NCBI GenBank assembly: GCA_963841455.1 | Contig: CAWJCU010000014.1 | Location: 1-64,000 of the forward strand | Reading direction: 5' to 3' | Length of the DNA stretch: 64,000 nt | From: JAWVFM01 sp963841455 | GTDB taxonomy: Bacteria; Actinomycetota; Thermoleophilia; Solirubrobacterales; 70-9 | Part shown: positions 35,207-42,899 of the stretch, piece after piece | Layout: each line of letters opens with the position of its first letter | Numbering within the stretch: the stretch's first letter is position 1 | The notes under the pieces: model-generated | Told to the model about the DNA's origin: nothing | What the model saw: the letters and a program-made list of their open reading frames with translations, nothing else | The model's database searches: none | Position numbers and translations under genes: made by a program

Positions 35207-37278
35207 GCGTCCCGGTGCGGGAGCCGTCCGGAGGCGTCCGCGAACCACCGGCTCGGGGGGGCGGTCTGCGGGCGGGGATGGTCGGGGTCGGGCTGATCAG
35301 CGAGTTTCACGTCGCCGCGGTTCAGGCGATGCCAGGCGTCGATCTCGTGGGTGTCCACGACATCGACGCGGCCCGGGCCGAGGAGCGCGCCGCCGAATGG
35401 TCGACGACGGCCTTCCCGTCGCTCGAAGCGTTGGTCGCTGCGGGTGCGAACGTAATCCACGTCCTTACGCCGCCGGTCACCCACGCACAGGTCGCCCTCG
35501 AGGCGATCGGCCGCGGCTGCCACGTCCTCGTGGAGAAGCCGCTGGCCGAGAGCCCGGAGGACGCGAAACGGATCGGCGAGGCCGCCACGGAAAACGGCGT
35601 GGTGGCGACCGTCAGCCACTCCCTGCTGTTCGACCCCCAGGTGCTCGCCGCATTGGAAAAGGTGCGCGGGGGCGCCGTGGGGGAGGTCATCGGCGTGGAC
35701 TTCTTCCGCAGTCAGGAGTCGCCGCCCTACGCCGGTGGGCCGCTGCCGCCGCACATGCGCCAGGCCGGCTACCCCTGGCGAGACGTCGGTATCCACTGCC
35801 TGTATCTGCTCCCCGAGCTGCTCGGGGAGATCGTCGACATCGATGCAGAATGGCGGAGCCTCGGGGGCGACAGGAACCTGGCCTTCGACGAGTGGCGGGC
35901 CCTGGTCCAATGCGAGCGGGGCATCGGCCAGTTCCAGCTCACCTGGAACGGAAGGCCGTTCGAGAGCCGCATCGAGATCCGCGGGACCCAAGCCACCCTC
36001 CAGCTCGACCTCTTCGCGAGATTTCGCACTCGCCGGGTCCAGACCCCGCTTCCCAAGGCGGCCGAAGTGGTCGTCAACGCCTACGCCGAATCGCTCCGGC
36101 CACTCGGCGAGGTGCCGCTGAACGTGGGGAGGTTCCTCAGCAAGCGGATCCAGCCCTACCAGGGCGTCCGCAATCTGGTCACCGACTTCTACACGCGGCT
36201 GGAGGAGGGCTTGCCGCCGCGAGTCACGGTGGAGGACGCCGCGATCCTGGTCCATTGGGTCGAGAAGGTCGCTCGCGCGGCGGAGGCGGAGCACGAACGC
36301 AGCGTGGCACGCTTCCAGCTATCCGAAACCTGCGAGTTCCTGGTCACCGGCGCCACCGGCTCACTGGGCTCGGCGATCGTGGAACGCCTACTCGAGGGAG
36401 GGCGCAAGGTTCGCGCGTTCGTCCGCCAGCCGCCTGAGGAGCCGGTTGACGGAGTGGAGTACGCCCTCGGCAACCTCGGCGACCCGGAGGCCGTCGGGCG
36501 AGCCGTGCGGGGTGCGGAGGTCGTCATCCACGCGGGCGCCGCGATGTCGGGCGGCTGGGTGGAGCACGAGTGCTCGACCGTGGTCGGCACGCGCAACGTG
36601 ATCGAAGCCTGTCGGGAGTGCGGCACCCGCCAGCTGGTGCACGTGAGCTCCCTGTCGGTCGTCGACTGGGCGGGCAGCGAGGACGGCGAGCCCATCAACG
36701 AGACGACGCCCCTGGAGCCTCGTCCAGGAGAGCGGGGCGCGTACACCCGAGCCAAGCTCCAGGCCGAGCTCGACGTCTCGACGGCGGCCGCCGAGGGCCT
36801 GCCCTGCGTCATCCTGCGTCCGGGCGTGATCTTCGGCGGGGGCGTGCCGCTCCTGGGACCCGCGGTCGCGCGCCGAGCCGGCGAGCGTTGGATGGTCCTC
36901 GGCTCCGGGCGCCTCACGGTGCCGCTCGTCTATATCGACGATGTGGTCGACGCGGTGCTCACGGCGGTGGATCGCGAGCTCGTGGGGGGTGAGGTGATCC
37001 AGATAATCGATCCCGAGCGCCTCACCCAGGAGGAGATCCTGGCGCTCGCGGACGCTGACGGCCGGCGGACCGTTCACATCCCGCGCTCGGCGGTATTCCT
37101 CGTCGCGCGGCTGAGCGAATATCCGCTCGCCAAGCTTGGCCGCTCCTCGCCGGTCGGGCTCTATCGGCTGCGGTCGGCTTTGGCCCAGGCGGAATTCGAA
37201 TCCGATCGCGCTGTCGAGCTTCTGGGCTGGCATCCGCGAGTCGGCGTGCGCGAGGGAATTAGAATGAGCGCCGCATGA
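35203..37278 (+). CDS. Fusion of Gfo/Idh/MocA oxidoreductase and NAD-dependent sugar epimerase
   Basis: 691 residues. Residues about 20-365: Gfo/Idh/MocA fold with MVGVGLISEFHVAAV, the cofactor-site VLVEKPLAESPEDAKR and a conserved substrate-side YPWRDVGIHCLYLL. Residues about 375-690: a second Rossmann domain, VTGATGSLGSAIVE, with VHVSSLSVVDW, the Tyr-Lys pair in GAYTRAKLQAE near 513 and RPGVIFGGG. The two halves are joined in one uninterrupted frame. It would couple oxidation/reduction and epimerisation or dehydration of one nucleotide sugar. ATGA overlaps on both sides place it in an operon with the GT4 and the phosphatase-like gene. Confidence 0.88.
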   Translation: MSVPVREPSGGVREPPARGGGLRAGMVGVGLISEFHVAAVQAMPGVDLVGVHDIDAARAEERAAEWSTTAFPSLEALVAAGANVIHVLTPPVTHAQVALEAIGRGCHVLVEKPLAESPEDAKRIGEAATENGVVATVSHSLLFDPQVLAALEKVRGGAVGEVIGVDFFRSQESPPYAGGPLPPHMRQAGYPWRDVGIHCLYLLPELLGEIVDIDAEWRSLGGDRNLAFDEWRALVQCERGIGQFQLTWNGRPFESRIEIRGTQATLQLDLFARFRTRRVQTPLPKAAEVVVNAYAESLRPLGEVPLNVGRFLSKRIQPYQGVRNLVTDFYTRLEEGLPPRVTVEDAAILVHWVEKVARAAEAEHERSVARFQLSETCEFLVTGATGSLGSAIVERLLEGGRKVRAFVRQPPEEPVDGVEYALGNLGDPEAVGRAVRGAEVVIHAGAAMSGGWVEHECSTVVGTRNVIEACRECGTRQLVHVSSLSVVDWAGSEDGEPINETTPLEPRPGERGAYTRAKLQAELDVSTAAAEGLPCVILRPGVIFGGGVPLLGPAVARRAGERWMVLGSGRLTVPLVYIDDVVDAVLTAVDRELVGGEVIQIIDPERLTQEEILALADADGRRTVHIPRSAVFLVARLSEYPLAKLGRSSPVGLYRLRSALAQAEFESDRAVELLGWHPRVGVREGIRMSAA

Positions 37279-38660
37279 GATTGATCCTCGCCGAGTTCAA
37301 CGAGCTTTCGCCGGTCCTGATGGACAAGTTCATCGCGGCGGGCAAGCTTCCCAACTTCGAGCGCCTGCGCAACGAGTCCGAGGTTCATCTCACCGATGCC
37401 GGGGAGGAGCAGGAGGACCTCGAGCCGTGGATCCAGTGGGTGACGGTCCATTCGGGCCTGACCTACGCCGAGCACGGCGTCAGGACTCTCGGCGAGGGCG
37501 ACAAGCTGACCGAGAAGCGCGTTTGGGACCTTCTGTCCGACGCCGGGCACCAGGTGTGGGTCTGCGGCTCGATGAACGTGAACTACCGGCTGCCGATCAA
37601 CGGCTGGGTGGTGCCCGACCCGTGGATGCGGAGGGTGAAGCCCTATCCCGCCGAGCTCGAGTCGTACTACCGCTTCGTTGCCGCGAACGTCCAGGAGCAC
37701 ACGCGAGAGGACACACCCCTGTCGCGCGGAGAGCAGCTGGCGTTCCTCTCGTTCATGGCCCGCAACGGACTGTCGCCCACCACGCTGGGCGCGATCGTCC
37801 GCCAGCTGATCGACGAGCGGTCCTCCGACGTCCACTGGAAGCGGGCCGTGATACTCGACAAGCTCCAGTTCGATCTCTTCCGCTCCCACTGGAAGCGGAA
37901 GCGCCCCGATTTCGGGACCTTCTTCCTCAACAGCACGGCGCACTTCCAGCACCTCTATTGGCGCAACATGGAGCCGGAGCACTTCAAGGTGAAGCCCGAG
38001 CCGGGCGAGCAGGCCGTTTACGAGGACGCGATCCTCTTCGGATACGAGCAAATGGATCAGATCTGTGGCCGGTTGCTCGACATGGTCGGCGACGAGACGA
38101 CGCTCATGTTCGCGACCGCGCTCAGCCAGCAGCCCTGCCTGACGTACGAGGAGAGCGGCGGCAAAGTGATCTACCGGCCGAACGACTTCGACGCGTTCGT
38201 GCGGATGGTCGGGATTCCGAAGCCGTCCGAGGTGACGCCGGTGATGGCCGAGGAGTTCCATCTCGACTTCAGCAGCGAGGAGCTGGCGCGCGAGGCGGAG
38301 TCGAGGCTCAGGGAGCTCCGCTACGAGGGCGACGAAGCGCTGAACATCGTCCGCGAGGGCACCGATCTGTTGTGCGGGTGCCAGGTTTGGACGGACGTCT
38401 CCGCGGACGCGGTGCTGCAGCTCGACGGGAGCAAGACCGTGCCGTTCTTCGATGCGTTCTACAAGATCGACACGGTCAAGAGCGGAATGCACCACCCCGA
38501 GGGCATGCTTTGGATTCGGCGCCCCGGCGGGCCCCGTGCCGAGGCGTCGGGAAAGGTTCCGCTCACCGCCATCGCCCCCACGATCCTCGCGATGTACGGG
38601 CTCGAACCGCCTGACTACATGCGAGGCGCGATGCTCGCCGAGCCCGCCGCCGCCGTCTGA
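37275..38660 (+). CDS. Alkaline-phosphatase-superfamily protein (type I phosphodiesterase-like)
   Basis: 461 residues. The N-terminus ILAEFNELSPVLMDKFI resembles the metal-binding strand of phosphodiesterase/nucleotide-pyrophosphatase proteins, and WIQWVTVHSGLTYAEHG matches the family pattern around the Thr nucleophile and TGxxPxxHG. A C-terminal metal-site histidine pair is in SGMHHPEGMLW and a closing LTAIAPTILAMYGL is common to the superfamily. No signal peptide, so a cytoplasmic role on nucleotide sugars or phospho-groups is likely. Coupled to the fusion gene by ATGA. Confidence 0.78.
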   Translation: MRLILAEFNELSPVLMDKFIAAGKLPNFERLRNESEVHLTDAGEEQEDLEPWIQWVTVHSGLTYAEHGVRTLGEGDKLTEKRVWDLLSDAGHQVWVCGSMNVNYRLPINGWVVPDPWMRRVKPYPAELESYYRFVAANVQEHTREDTPLSRGEQLAFLSFMARNGLSPTTLGAIVRQLIDERSSDVHWKRAVILDKLQFDLFRSHWKRKRPDFGTFFLNSTAHFQHLYWRNMEPEHFKVKPEPGEQAVYEDAILFGYEQMDQICGRLLDMVGDETTLMFATALSQQPCLTYEESGGKVIYRPNDFDAFVRMVGIPKPSEVTPVMAEEFHLDFSSEELAREAESRLRELRYEGDEALNIVREGTDLLCGCQVWTDVSADAVLQLDGSKTVPFFDAFYKIDTVKSGMHHPEGMLWIRRPGGPRAEASGKVPLTAIAPTILAMYGLEPPDYMRGAMLAEPAAAV

Positions 38661-38663
38661 GCC

Positions 38664-39482
38664 TCAGCCGACCCGCTTCACGCGCTTCACGGCCGGAGCG
38701 TCGAAATAGACGGTGGTGTTGCCGTTGCCGGGCCAGAAGTAGGCAAGGCCCGCGTTGTAGAAGGTCAGCGGCGAGCCGTCGAGCATGTTCGCCCTGGTGC
38801 TCGACTCGACCAATCGGCCGTTGATGAACCACTGGGTCAGTGCCCGGCCGTCGACCGGTGACAGGTGGAACCGAAGGACGACGTGAACCCACCGATCGAC
38901 GGGGATGCGGCGCGGCGGCAGGACGGCCTCGTGCGGGTCCCCGTAGGGCGCATAGCCGACCTGCCACATGCCGGCACCGATGGATTCCAGGCCCAGATAC
39001 CAGTTGGCGCCCCCCTGACCGCCCCAGCCGCCCACGTAGTGGCCCAGGTTCATGAGCCGGGAATAGACGAGCCGCGACGGGTTCCTGAAGTACCACGCCG
39101 CGGATATCGAGACGTCGTCCCCCGGGCCGTACGAGAACCGACGCTGCGTCGCCACGCGGCAGGCCGAGGCGGCGTTGTTGCCGCCGTTGGTGACGATCCT
39201 GTTCGCGTAGCGGCCCTCCCAGGTGCCGACCCTGTGGCTCCTCGTTCGCGAGAACGGTGAGTCCACGCGCCACCTGAACTTGAGGTGGTGACGGCGGTGC
39301 GGGTGGCGGTGGTGCCGGCGGTGACCGTGGTGGTGGCGGTGGCCATTCTTGGCCGCGGTTGCACCTGGCGGCGAGTCCTCGCCGCGAACCAGTGGTGGGA
39401 GGATTGCCCCGAGCGCGACGAATAGGGCAACTAGACTGATCCGGCCGGAGCGGGGAAGCGAGCGCGAGAACGGGTTATGCAC
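38664..39482 (-). CDS. Secreted polysaccharide-lyase-fold protein (paralogue 1)
   Basis: 272 residues. Signal peptide (ISLVALFVALGAILPPLV), then a His/Arg-rich linker and a jelly-roll domain of about 200 residues shared with the proteins at 40956-42401 and 42900-43970: RWRVDSPFS, IVTNGGNNA, SRLMNLGHY, NWYLGLES, HLSPVDGRALTQWFING, FWPGNGNTTVYFD. The domain looks like the heparin-lyase-I-like Polysacc_lyase family, so it may cut or bind an anionic polysaccharide. The GTG start at 39482 nearly touches the divergent O-antigen ligase ATG at 39477. Catalytic residues cannot be assigned from sequence. Confidence 0.72.
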   Translation of the reverse strand: MHNPFSRSLPRSGRISLVALFVALGAILPPLVRGEDSPPGATAAKNGHRHHHGHRRHHRHPHRRHHLKFRWRVDSPFSRTRSHRVGTWEGRYANRIVTNGGNNAASACRVATQRRFSYGPGDDVSISAAWYFRNPSRLVYSRLMNLGHYVGGWGGQGGANWYLGLESIGAGMWQVGYAPYGDPHEAVLPPRRIPVDRWVHVVLRFHLSPVDGRALTQWFINGRLVESSTRANMLDGSPLTFYNAGLAYFWPGNGNTTVYFDAPAVKRVKRVG

Positions 39483-40952
39483 ACGCCGAGAGTAGCTGCG
39501 CAGACCGCTGGTGTGCGCCACGAGGCTCTCCTCGAGCCGCTGCCCCCCTCTGGAGCTGACGCCAGGTTCGCGATCCCGCCCTGGCTCATCGCGGGTGCCG
39601 CGGTCGTCGCCTCGCTCGTCGCCGGGGCCATGATGGCTCACAGCATCAAGCTGGGGCTCGCCGCGGCCATCGCTCTCTGCTACGGCCCGCTCGTCCTCAT
39701 CAACCTGCGCCTGGCGATCGTGCTCTGGCTTCCGTCGGTCGCGCTCATCGCCGTTACCGCGCTCAGCGTGGGGCCGAGCCTCGCCGGCATGCTGATCCTC
39801 GCGGCCTGGTTCGGGGCTTTTGCCGCTCGACGGTCCCGGATCCCGGAGTTGGTCCGCGAGCAGGCCCCGGTGCTCGCTGCGGTTGCCGTCCTGGTCCTCT
39901 GGGTGATGCTTTCCGTGGCCTGGGCCCCGGTGTCTCCCGTCGGCAACGAGCTCTTCTGGAGCTGGTTGGTCGTTGTCGCGCTCGTCCTCGTGGTCTCGAC
40001 GACCCTCACCGACCCGCGGTATCTCAGACTCGCGATCGGAGCGTTCGTGGTCGGGATGGTCATCGCCGTCATGGTCGGGTTGGTCGGGGGCGTCCAGAGC
40101 CAGTCGGACGCCGCGCTCGATGCCACGCGGCTCTACGGCGGCGCCGGCGATCCGAACTTCCTGGCCGCCGGAATCGTGCCCGCGATCGCTCTCGCAATCG
40201 GCCTTGCCGCGGGGAGCAGGCGGCTCTCAGTGCGTCTCGCGGTTGCTGCGACGGTGGTCTTCCTGACCATCGGCCTCGTGGCTACGGAGTCCCGCGGCGG
40301 CTTCGTCGCGGCCGTCGTCGCCGCGCTGGCGGCGCTGGTCGTCGCGAGGCGGGAGCGGGGCTGGATCATCGCCGCCATCGTCGCCCTCGCCGGCGTCATC
40401 GCGGTGTGGTTCTCGGTCGATCCGGGGGCGGCCACGCGCATCTCGGATCTGCATCAGACCAACGGGCGGCTCGATCTCTGGAACGTCGCGTGGCACATGT
40501 GGCAGAACAACCCGCTCGTGGGCGTCGGGTTGGAGGGATTCCTCCACGATGCCGCCGACTACGCGCGCAACGTCACCGTCGGGCCCATCACCGTCGCCGG
40601 GTTCATCACCGAGCATCAGTACGTGGTCCACAACGTCTATCTCGAGATGCTCGCCGAGACGGGCCTGGTCGGGCTGGGGCTCTTCGTCGTCGCGATCCTC
40701 GCCTGCCTGCGCCGTGCCTGGCGTGCGGTGGCGTCGTTCGACCGCATGGGCGATGCGCCGATGGCGGCGCTCACGAGGAGCGTGGTCGTCGCGATCGTGG
40801 CGATGATGGCGTCGAACTTCTTCATCTCCGGCGAGACCGACCGCCGCTTCTGGGTCGTCCTCGCCCTTGGTCCGGCCCTGATGGCGTGCGCCACCCGGCG
40901 GGCCCGGGTGAGCGCCCGGCCGGGGGCGGGGCGCTCACCCGGCCGCGGCTGA
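39477..40952 (+). CDS. O-antigen ligase/polymerase (Wzy_C family) membrane protein
   Basis: 491 residues with about 10-12 membrane segments. The Wzy_C signature region is VATESRGGFVAAVVA followed by a large outer loop with NGRLDLWNVAWHMWQNNPLVG and VGVGLEGFLHDA, then further segments. It should polymerise or ligate repeat units flipped by Wzx. The start is uncertain: ATG 39477 leaves 40 polar residues before the first membrane segment, and a later start is possible. Confidence 0.87.
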   Translation: MHTPRVAAQTAGVRHEALLEPLPPSGADARFAIPPWLIAGAAVVASLVAGAMMAHSIKLGLAAAIALCYGPLVLINLRLAIVLWLPSVALIAVTALSVGPSLAGMLILAAWFGAFAARRSRIPELVREQAPVLAAVAVLVLWVMLSVAWAPVSPVGNELFWSWLVVVALVLVVSTTLTDPRYLRLAIGAFVVGMVIAVMVGLVGGVQSQSDAALDATRLYGGAGDPNFLAAGIVPAIALAIGLAAGSRRLSVRLAVAATVVFLTIGLVATESRGGFVAAVVAALAALVVARRERGWIIAAIVALAGVIAVWFSVDPGAATRISDLHQTNGRLDLWNVAWHMWQNNPLVGVGLEGFLHDAADYARNVTVGPITVAGFITEHQYVVHNVYLEMLAETGLVGLGLFVVAILACLRRAWRAVASFDRMGDAPMAALTRSVVVAIVAMMASNFFISGETDRRFWVVLALGPALMACATRRARVSARPGAGRSPGRG

Positions 40953-40973
40953 CCCTTAGGAGGTCAGCCGCGG
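40943..40973. terminator. Bidirectional terminator overlapping two stop codons
   Basis: Perfect 12-bp inverted repeat (CCGCGGCTGACC / GGTCAGCCGCGG) with a 7-base loop. Its left arm contains the TGA of the O-antigen ligase gene and the loop contains the stop of the convergent gene on the minus strand. It can end transcription from both sides. Confidence 0.7.
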
Positions 40974-42401
40974 GTTGTCGAAGTAGACGGTCGTGTTGCC
41001 GTTGCCGGGCCAGAAGTACGGGAGCCCGCCGTTGTAGAACCAAAGCGGCGAGCTGTTGAACATGTTCGCCTTGGTGCTCGAGCCGACGAGCTTGCCGTTG
41101 ATGTACCACTCGGTCAGCGCCTGGCCGTCGACCGGCGAGAGGACGAAGTGCAGGTCGACATTGACCCACTGATTGGCCGGGATCGAACGCTCCGGAAGGA
41201 TTGCGTGGTGCCCGCTCCCGCCATAGTCCGAGTAGGAGACCTCCCAGGTGCCGGCATCCGTCGACTCGAGCGCCAGATACCAGTTGATGCCTCCGCTGCT
41301 GCCCGAGCCGCTCTCGTAGTGGCCGAGGTTCATCAGGCGGGACCAAGCGAGCTTCGACGGATCGGGCATGTACCACGAGCCGCCCATCCAGATGTCTGAG
41401 CCGGGGCCGTACGAGAAGCCGTCCTGGTAGCCCATGCGGGGGCAGGAGCAACTCGAGTTGCCGCCGTTCGTGACGATCTTCGCCGCGTAGCCGCCGGCGG
41501 CCCCGCCGACCTCATTGGTCCTCGACACGGTGAACGGGGAGTCCACCCGCCAGAAGTCGACGCCGGCGTTCAGGTCCGACTCGAACGATGCCGAGCGGCG
41601 CCAGGTGGCCGGTACCGGGCTCGACGGTGGCGGAGCTGCGGGAGCCGTGCTGACGGTGAACGACCGCGTCGCTGGGCTCGGGTCGGTGTTTCCCGCGGAA
41701 TCCGTTGCGCGCACGGAGAAAGTATGGCTCCCGTCAGCCAGGCCCGAGTCCGAGTGCGGGCTGCTGCAGCCGGCGAACGCGGCGCCGTCAAGGCTGCACG
41801 CGAAGCTCGAGCCGCTCTCCGACGAGGTGAACGTGAAGCTCGTGCTGCTCGTCGTGATCGTTCCGGACGGGCCGGATGAAATCGTCGTGTCCGGGGGCGT
41901 CGTGTCCGGGGGTGGCGGTGGCGGCGCCGTGGGTGGAGGGGGCGAGGTGCTGACGGTGAACGACCGCGTCGCCGGGCTCGCGTCCGTGTTCCCGGCGGCG
42001 TCGGTGGCACGGACCGAGAAGGTATGCGAGCCGTCGGCAAGGCCGGAGTACGAGCTCGGGCTCTTGCAGGCGGCGAAGGCGGCGCTGTCGAGGCGGCACG
42101 CGAAGGTGGAGCCGCTCTCCGACGAGGTGAACGCGAACGCGGCGCTGCTCGTCGTGATCGTCCCCGACGGGCCGGATGAGATCGTGGTGTCCGGCGGCGT
42201 CGTGTCCCGCGCGCGCCGGCCGTTGTGTGGAGAATGCGCGACGAGGGGCCGCGCCAGCTGATGGCTGTGGTGGCTGTGGTGGCGGTGGTGGTGCGCGTCG
42301 GCGTGCGAGGCCAGCACCAGGGCGCCGAGAACAACGAAGAGCGTGATCGGCAGCGCGAACGCGCGTCGGGGATGCGATTGCAGGGGGGTGAGCGGAATCA
42401 C
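40956..42401 (-). CDS. Secreted multidomain protein: two Ig-like repeats and a polysaccharide-lyase-fold domain (paralogue 2)
   Basis: 481 residues. Signal peptide (LPITLFVVLGALVLASHADA), a His-rich stretch, then two near-identical Ig-like repeats of about 85 residues, each with TPPDTTISSGPSGTITTSS and the cysteine pair seen in FACRLDSAAFAAC, and a jelly-roll domain (FWRVDSPFT, IVTNGGNSS, SRLMNLGHYESG, NWYLALEST) shared with two neighbours. Probably wall-bound or released and acting on, or binding, the surface polymer. GTG 42401 has a strong GGAGG ribosome-binding site. Its leader carries a cyclic-di-GMP-I riboswitch. Confidence 0.78.
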   Translation of the reverse strand: MIPLTPLQSHPRRAFALPITLFVVLGALVLASHADAHHHRHHSHHSHQLARPLVAHSPHNGRRARDTTPPDTTISSGPSGTITTSSAAFAFTSSESGSTFACRLDSAAFAACKSPSSYSGLADGSHTFSVRATDAAGNTDASPATRSFTVSTSPPPPTAPPPPPPDTTPPDTTISSGPSGTITTSSTSFTFTSSESGSSFACSLDGAAFAGCSSPHSDSGLADGSHTFSVRATDSAGNTDPSPATRSFTVSTAPAAPPPSSPVPATWRRSASFESDLNAGVDFWRVDSPFTVSRTNEVGGAAGGYAAKIVTNGGNSSCSCPRMGYQDGFSYGPGSDIWMGGSWYMPDPSKLAWSRLMNLGHYESGSGSSGGINWYLALESTDAGTWEVSYSDYGGSGHHAILPERSIPANQWVNVDLHFVLSPVDGQALTEWYINGKLVGSSTKANMFNSSPLWFYNGGLPYFWPGNGNTTVYFDNPRLTS

Positions 42402-42435
42402 GGTTCCTCCGGTCGGTCGGGAGCCGCACCGCCCT

Positions 42436-42520
42436 CGCAGCCCTTCGGCAACCCGGCTGACTCGTTCGGAGTCCCGTGGCTTTGCGAACCCGCCTCACGG
42501 CGGGGGTGCCATTTGTCGGG
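42436..42520 (-). promoter_or_regulatory. Cyclic-di-GMP-I (GEMM) riboswitch
   Basis: On the minus strand the aptamer core (42441-42510) reads: GGCACC, a stem CCCGCC/GGCGGG closed by a GTGA (GNRA) tetraloop, the invariant CGCAAAGCCACGGG, a stem GACTC/GAGTC, then AGCCGGGTTGCCG. This matches the order and key bases of the GEMM-I consensus, including the tetraloop that docks on its receptor. It lies about 35 bases before the GTG and the GGAGG site of the secreted lyase-fold protein. It should make that gene respond to c-di-GMP; whether it turns expression on or off is not clear. Confidence 0.85.
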
Positions 42521-42899
42521 GCGTGCAAGCTCTGTATTCGCTTGTCGCGGGCCTCATCGACCCCGGCCGGGGGGCGCTTGAGCGGGCCCGTTTCCCGCTG
42601 GACGGATGTTGCGTGCGTCGATGGCTGGGTGATTGCAACCACCGAGCCGTCGGAAACTTGCTCGAACTTGCGTAAGCCATCGGCTCGAGCGGTCTCTACC
42701 TCATTTAGGTACCACATTTCCAGTAACCATCCGTGGCGATCATGGGTGGGATCGCCGATCGGGGACCTCGATGACGCCGCGGAGTCCCGGCGCGGCGGCG
42801 CTCTGGACGTTTGTTCGGCCTCTCGGGCGCCTGAGTCCCAGGGACCGGAGGGGTTGCCGATGTGCTCGTCGGGTCGCCCGACCCACGACCCGCCCCCCG
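42521..42899. other. Divergent intergenic region with a palindromic hairpin
   Basis: About 380 bp between the riboswitch and the divergent third lyase-fold gene. It must hold both promoters. On the plus strand a perfect 7-bp stem (GGCGATC / GATCGCC, loop of 8) is at 42735-42756. The stretch around 42690-42720 is the most AT-rich of the region. No second GEMM aptamer is convincing. I see no gene in it. Confidence 0.5.

Noticed and set aside
42760..42899. Second c-di-GMP riboswitch, on the plus strand, before the third lyase-fold gene
   Set aside because: A GGGGTTGCCGATG-like piece is present, but the CGCAAAGCC core and tetraloop stem are missing.
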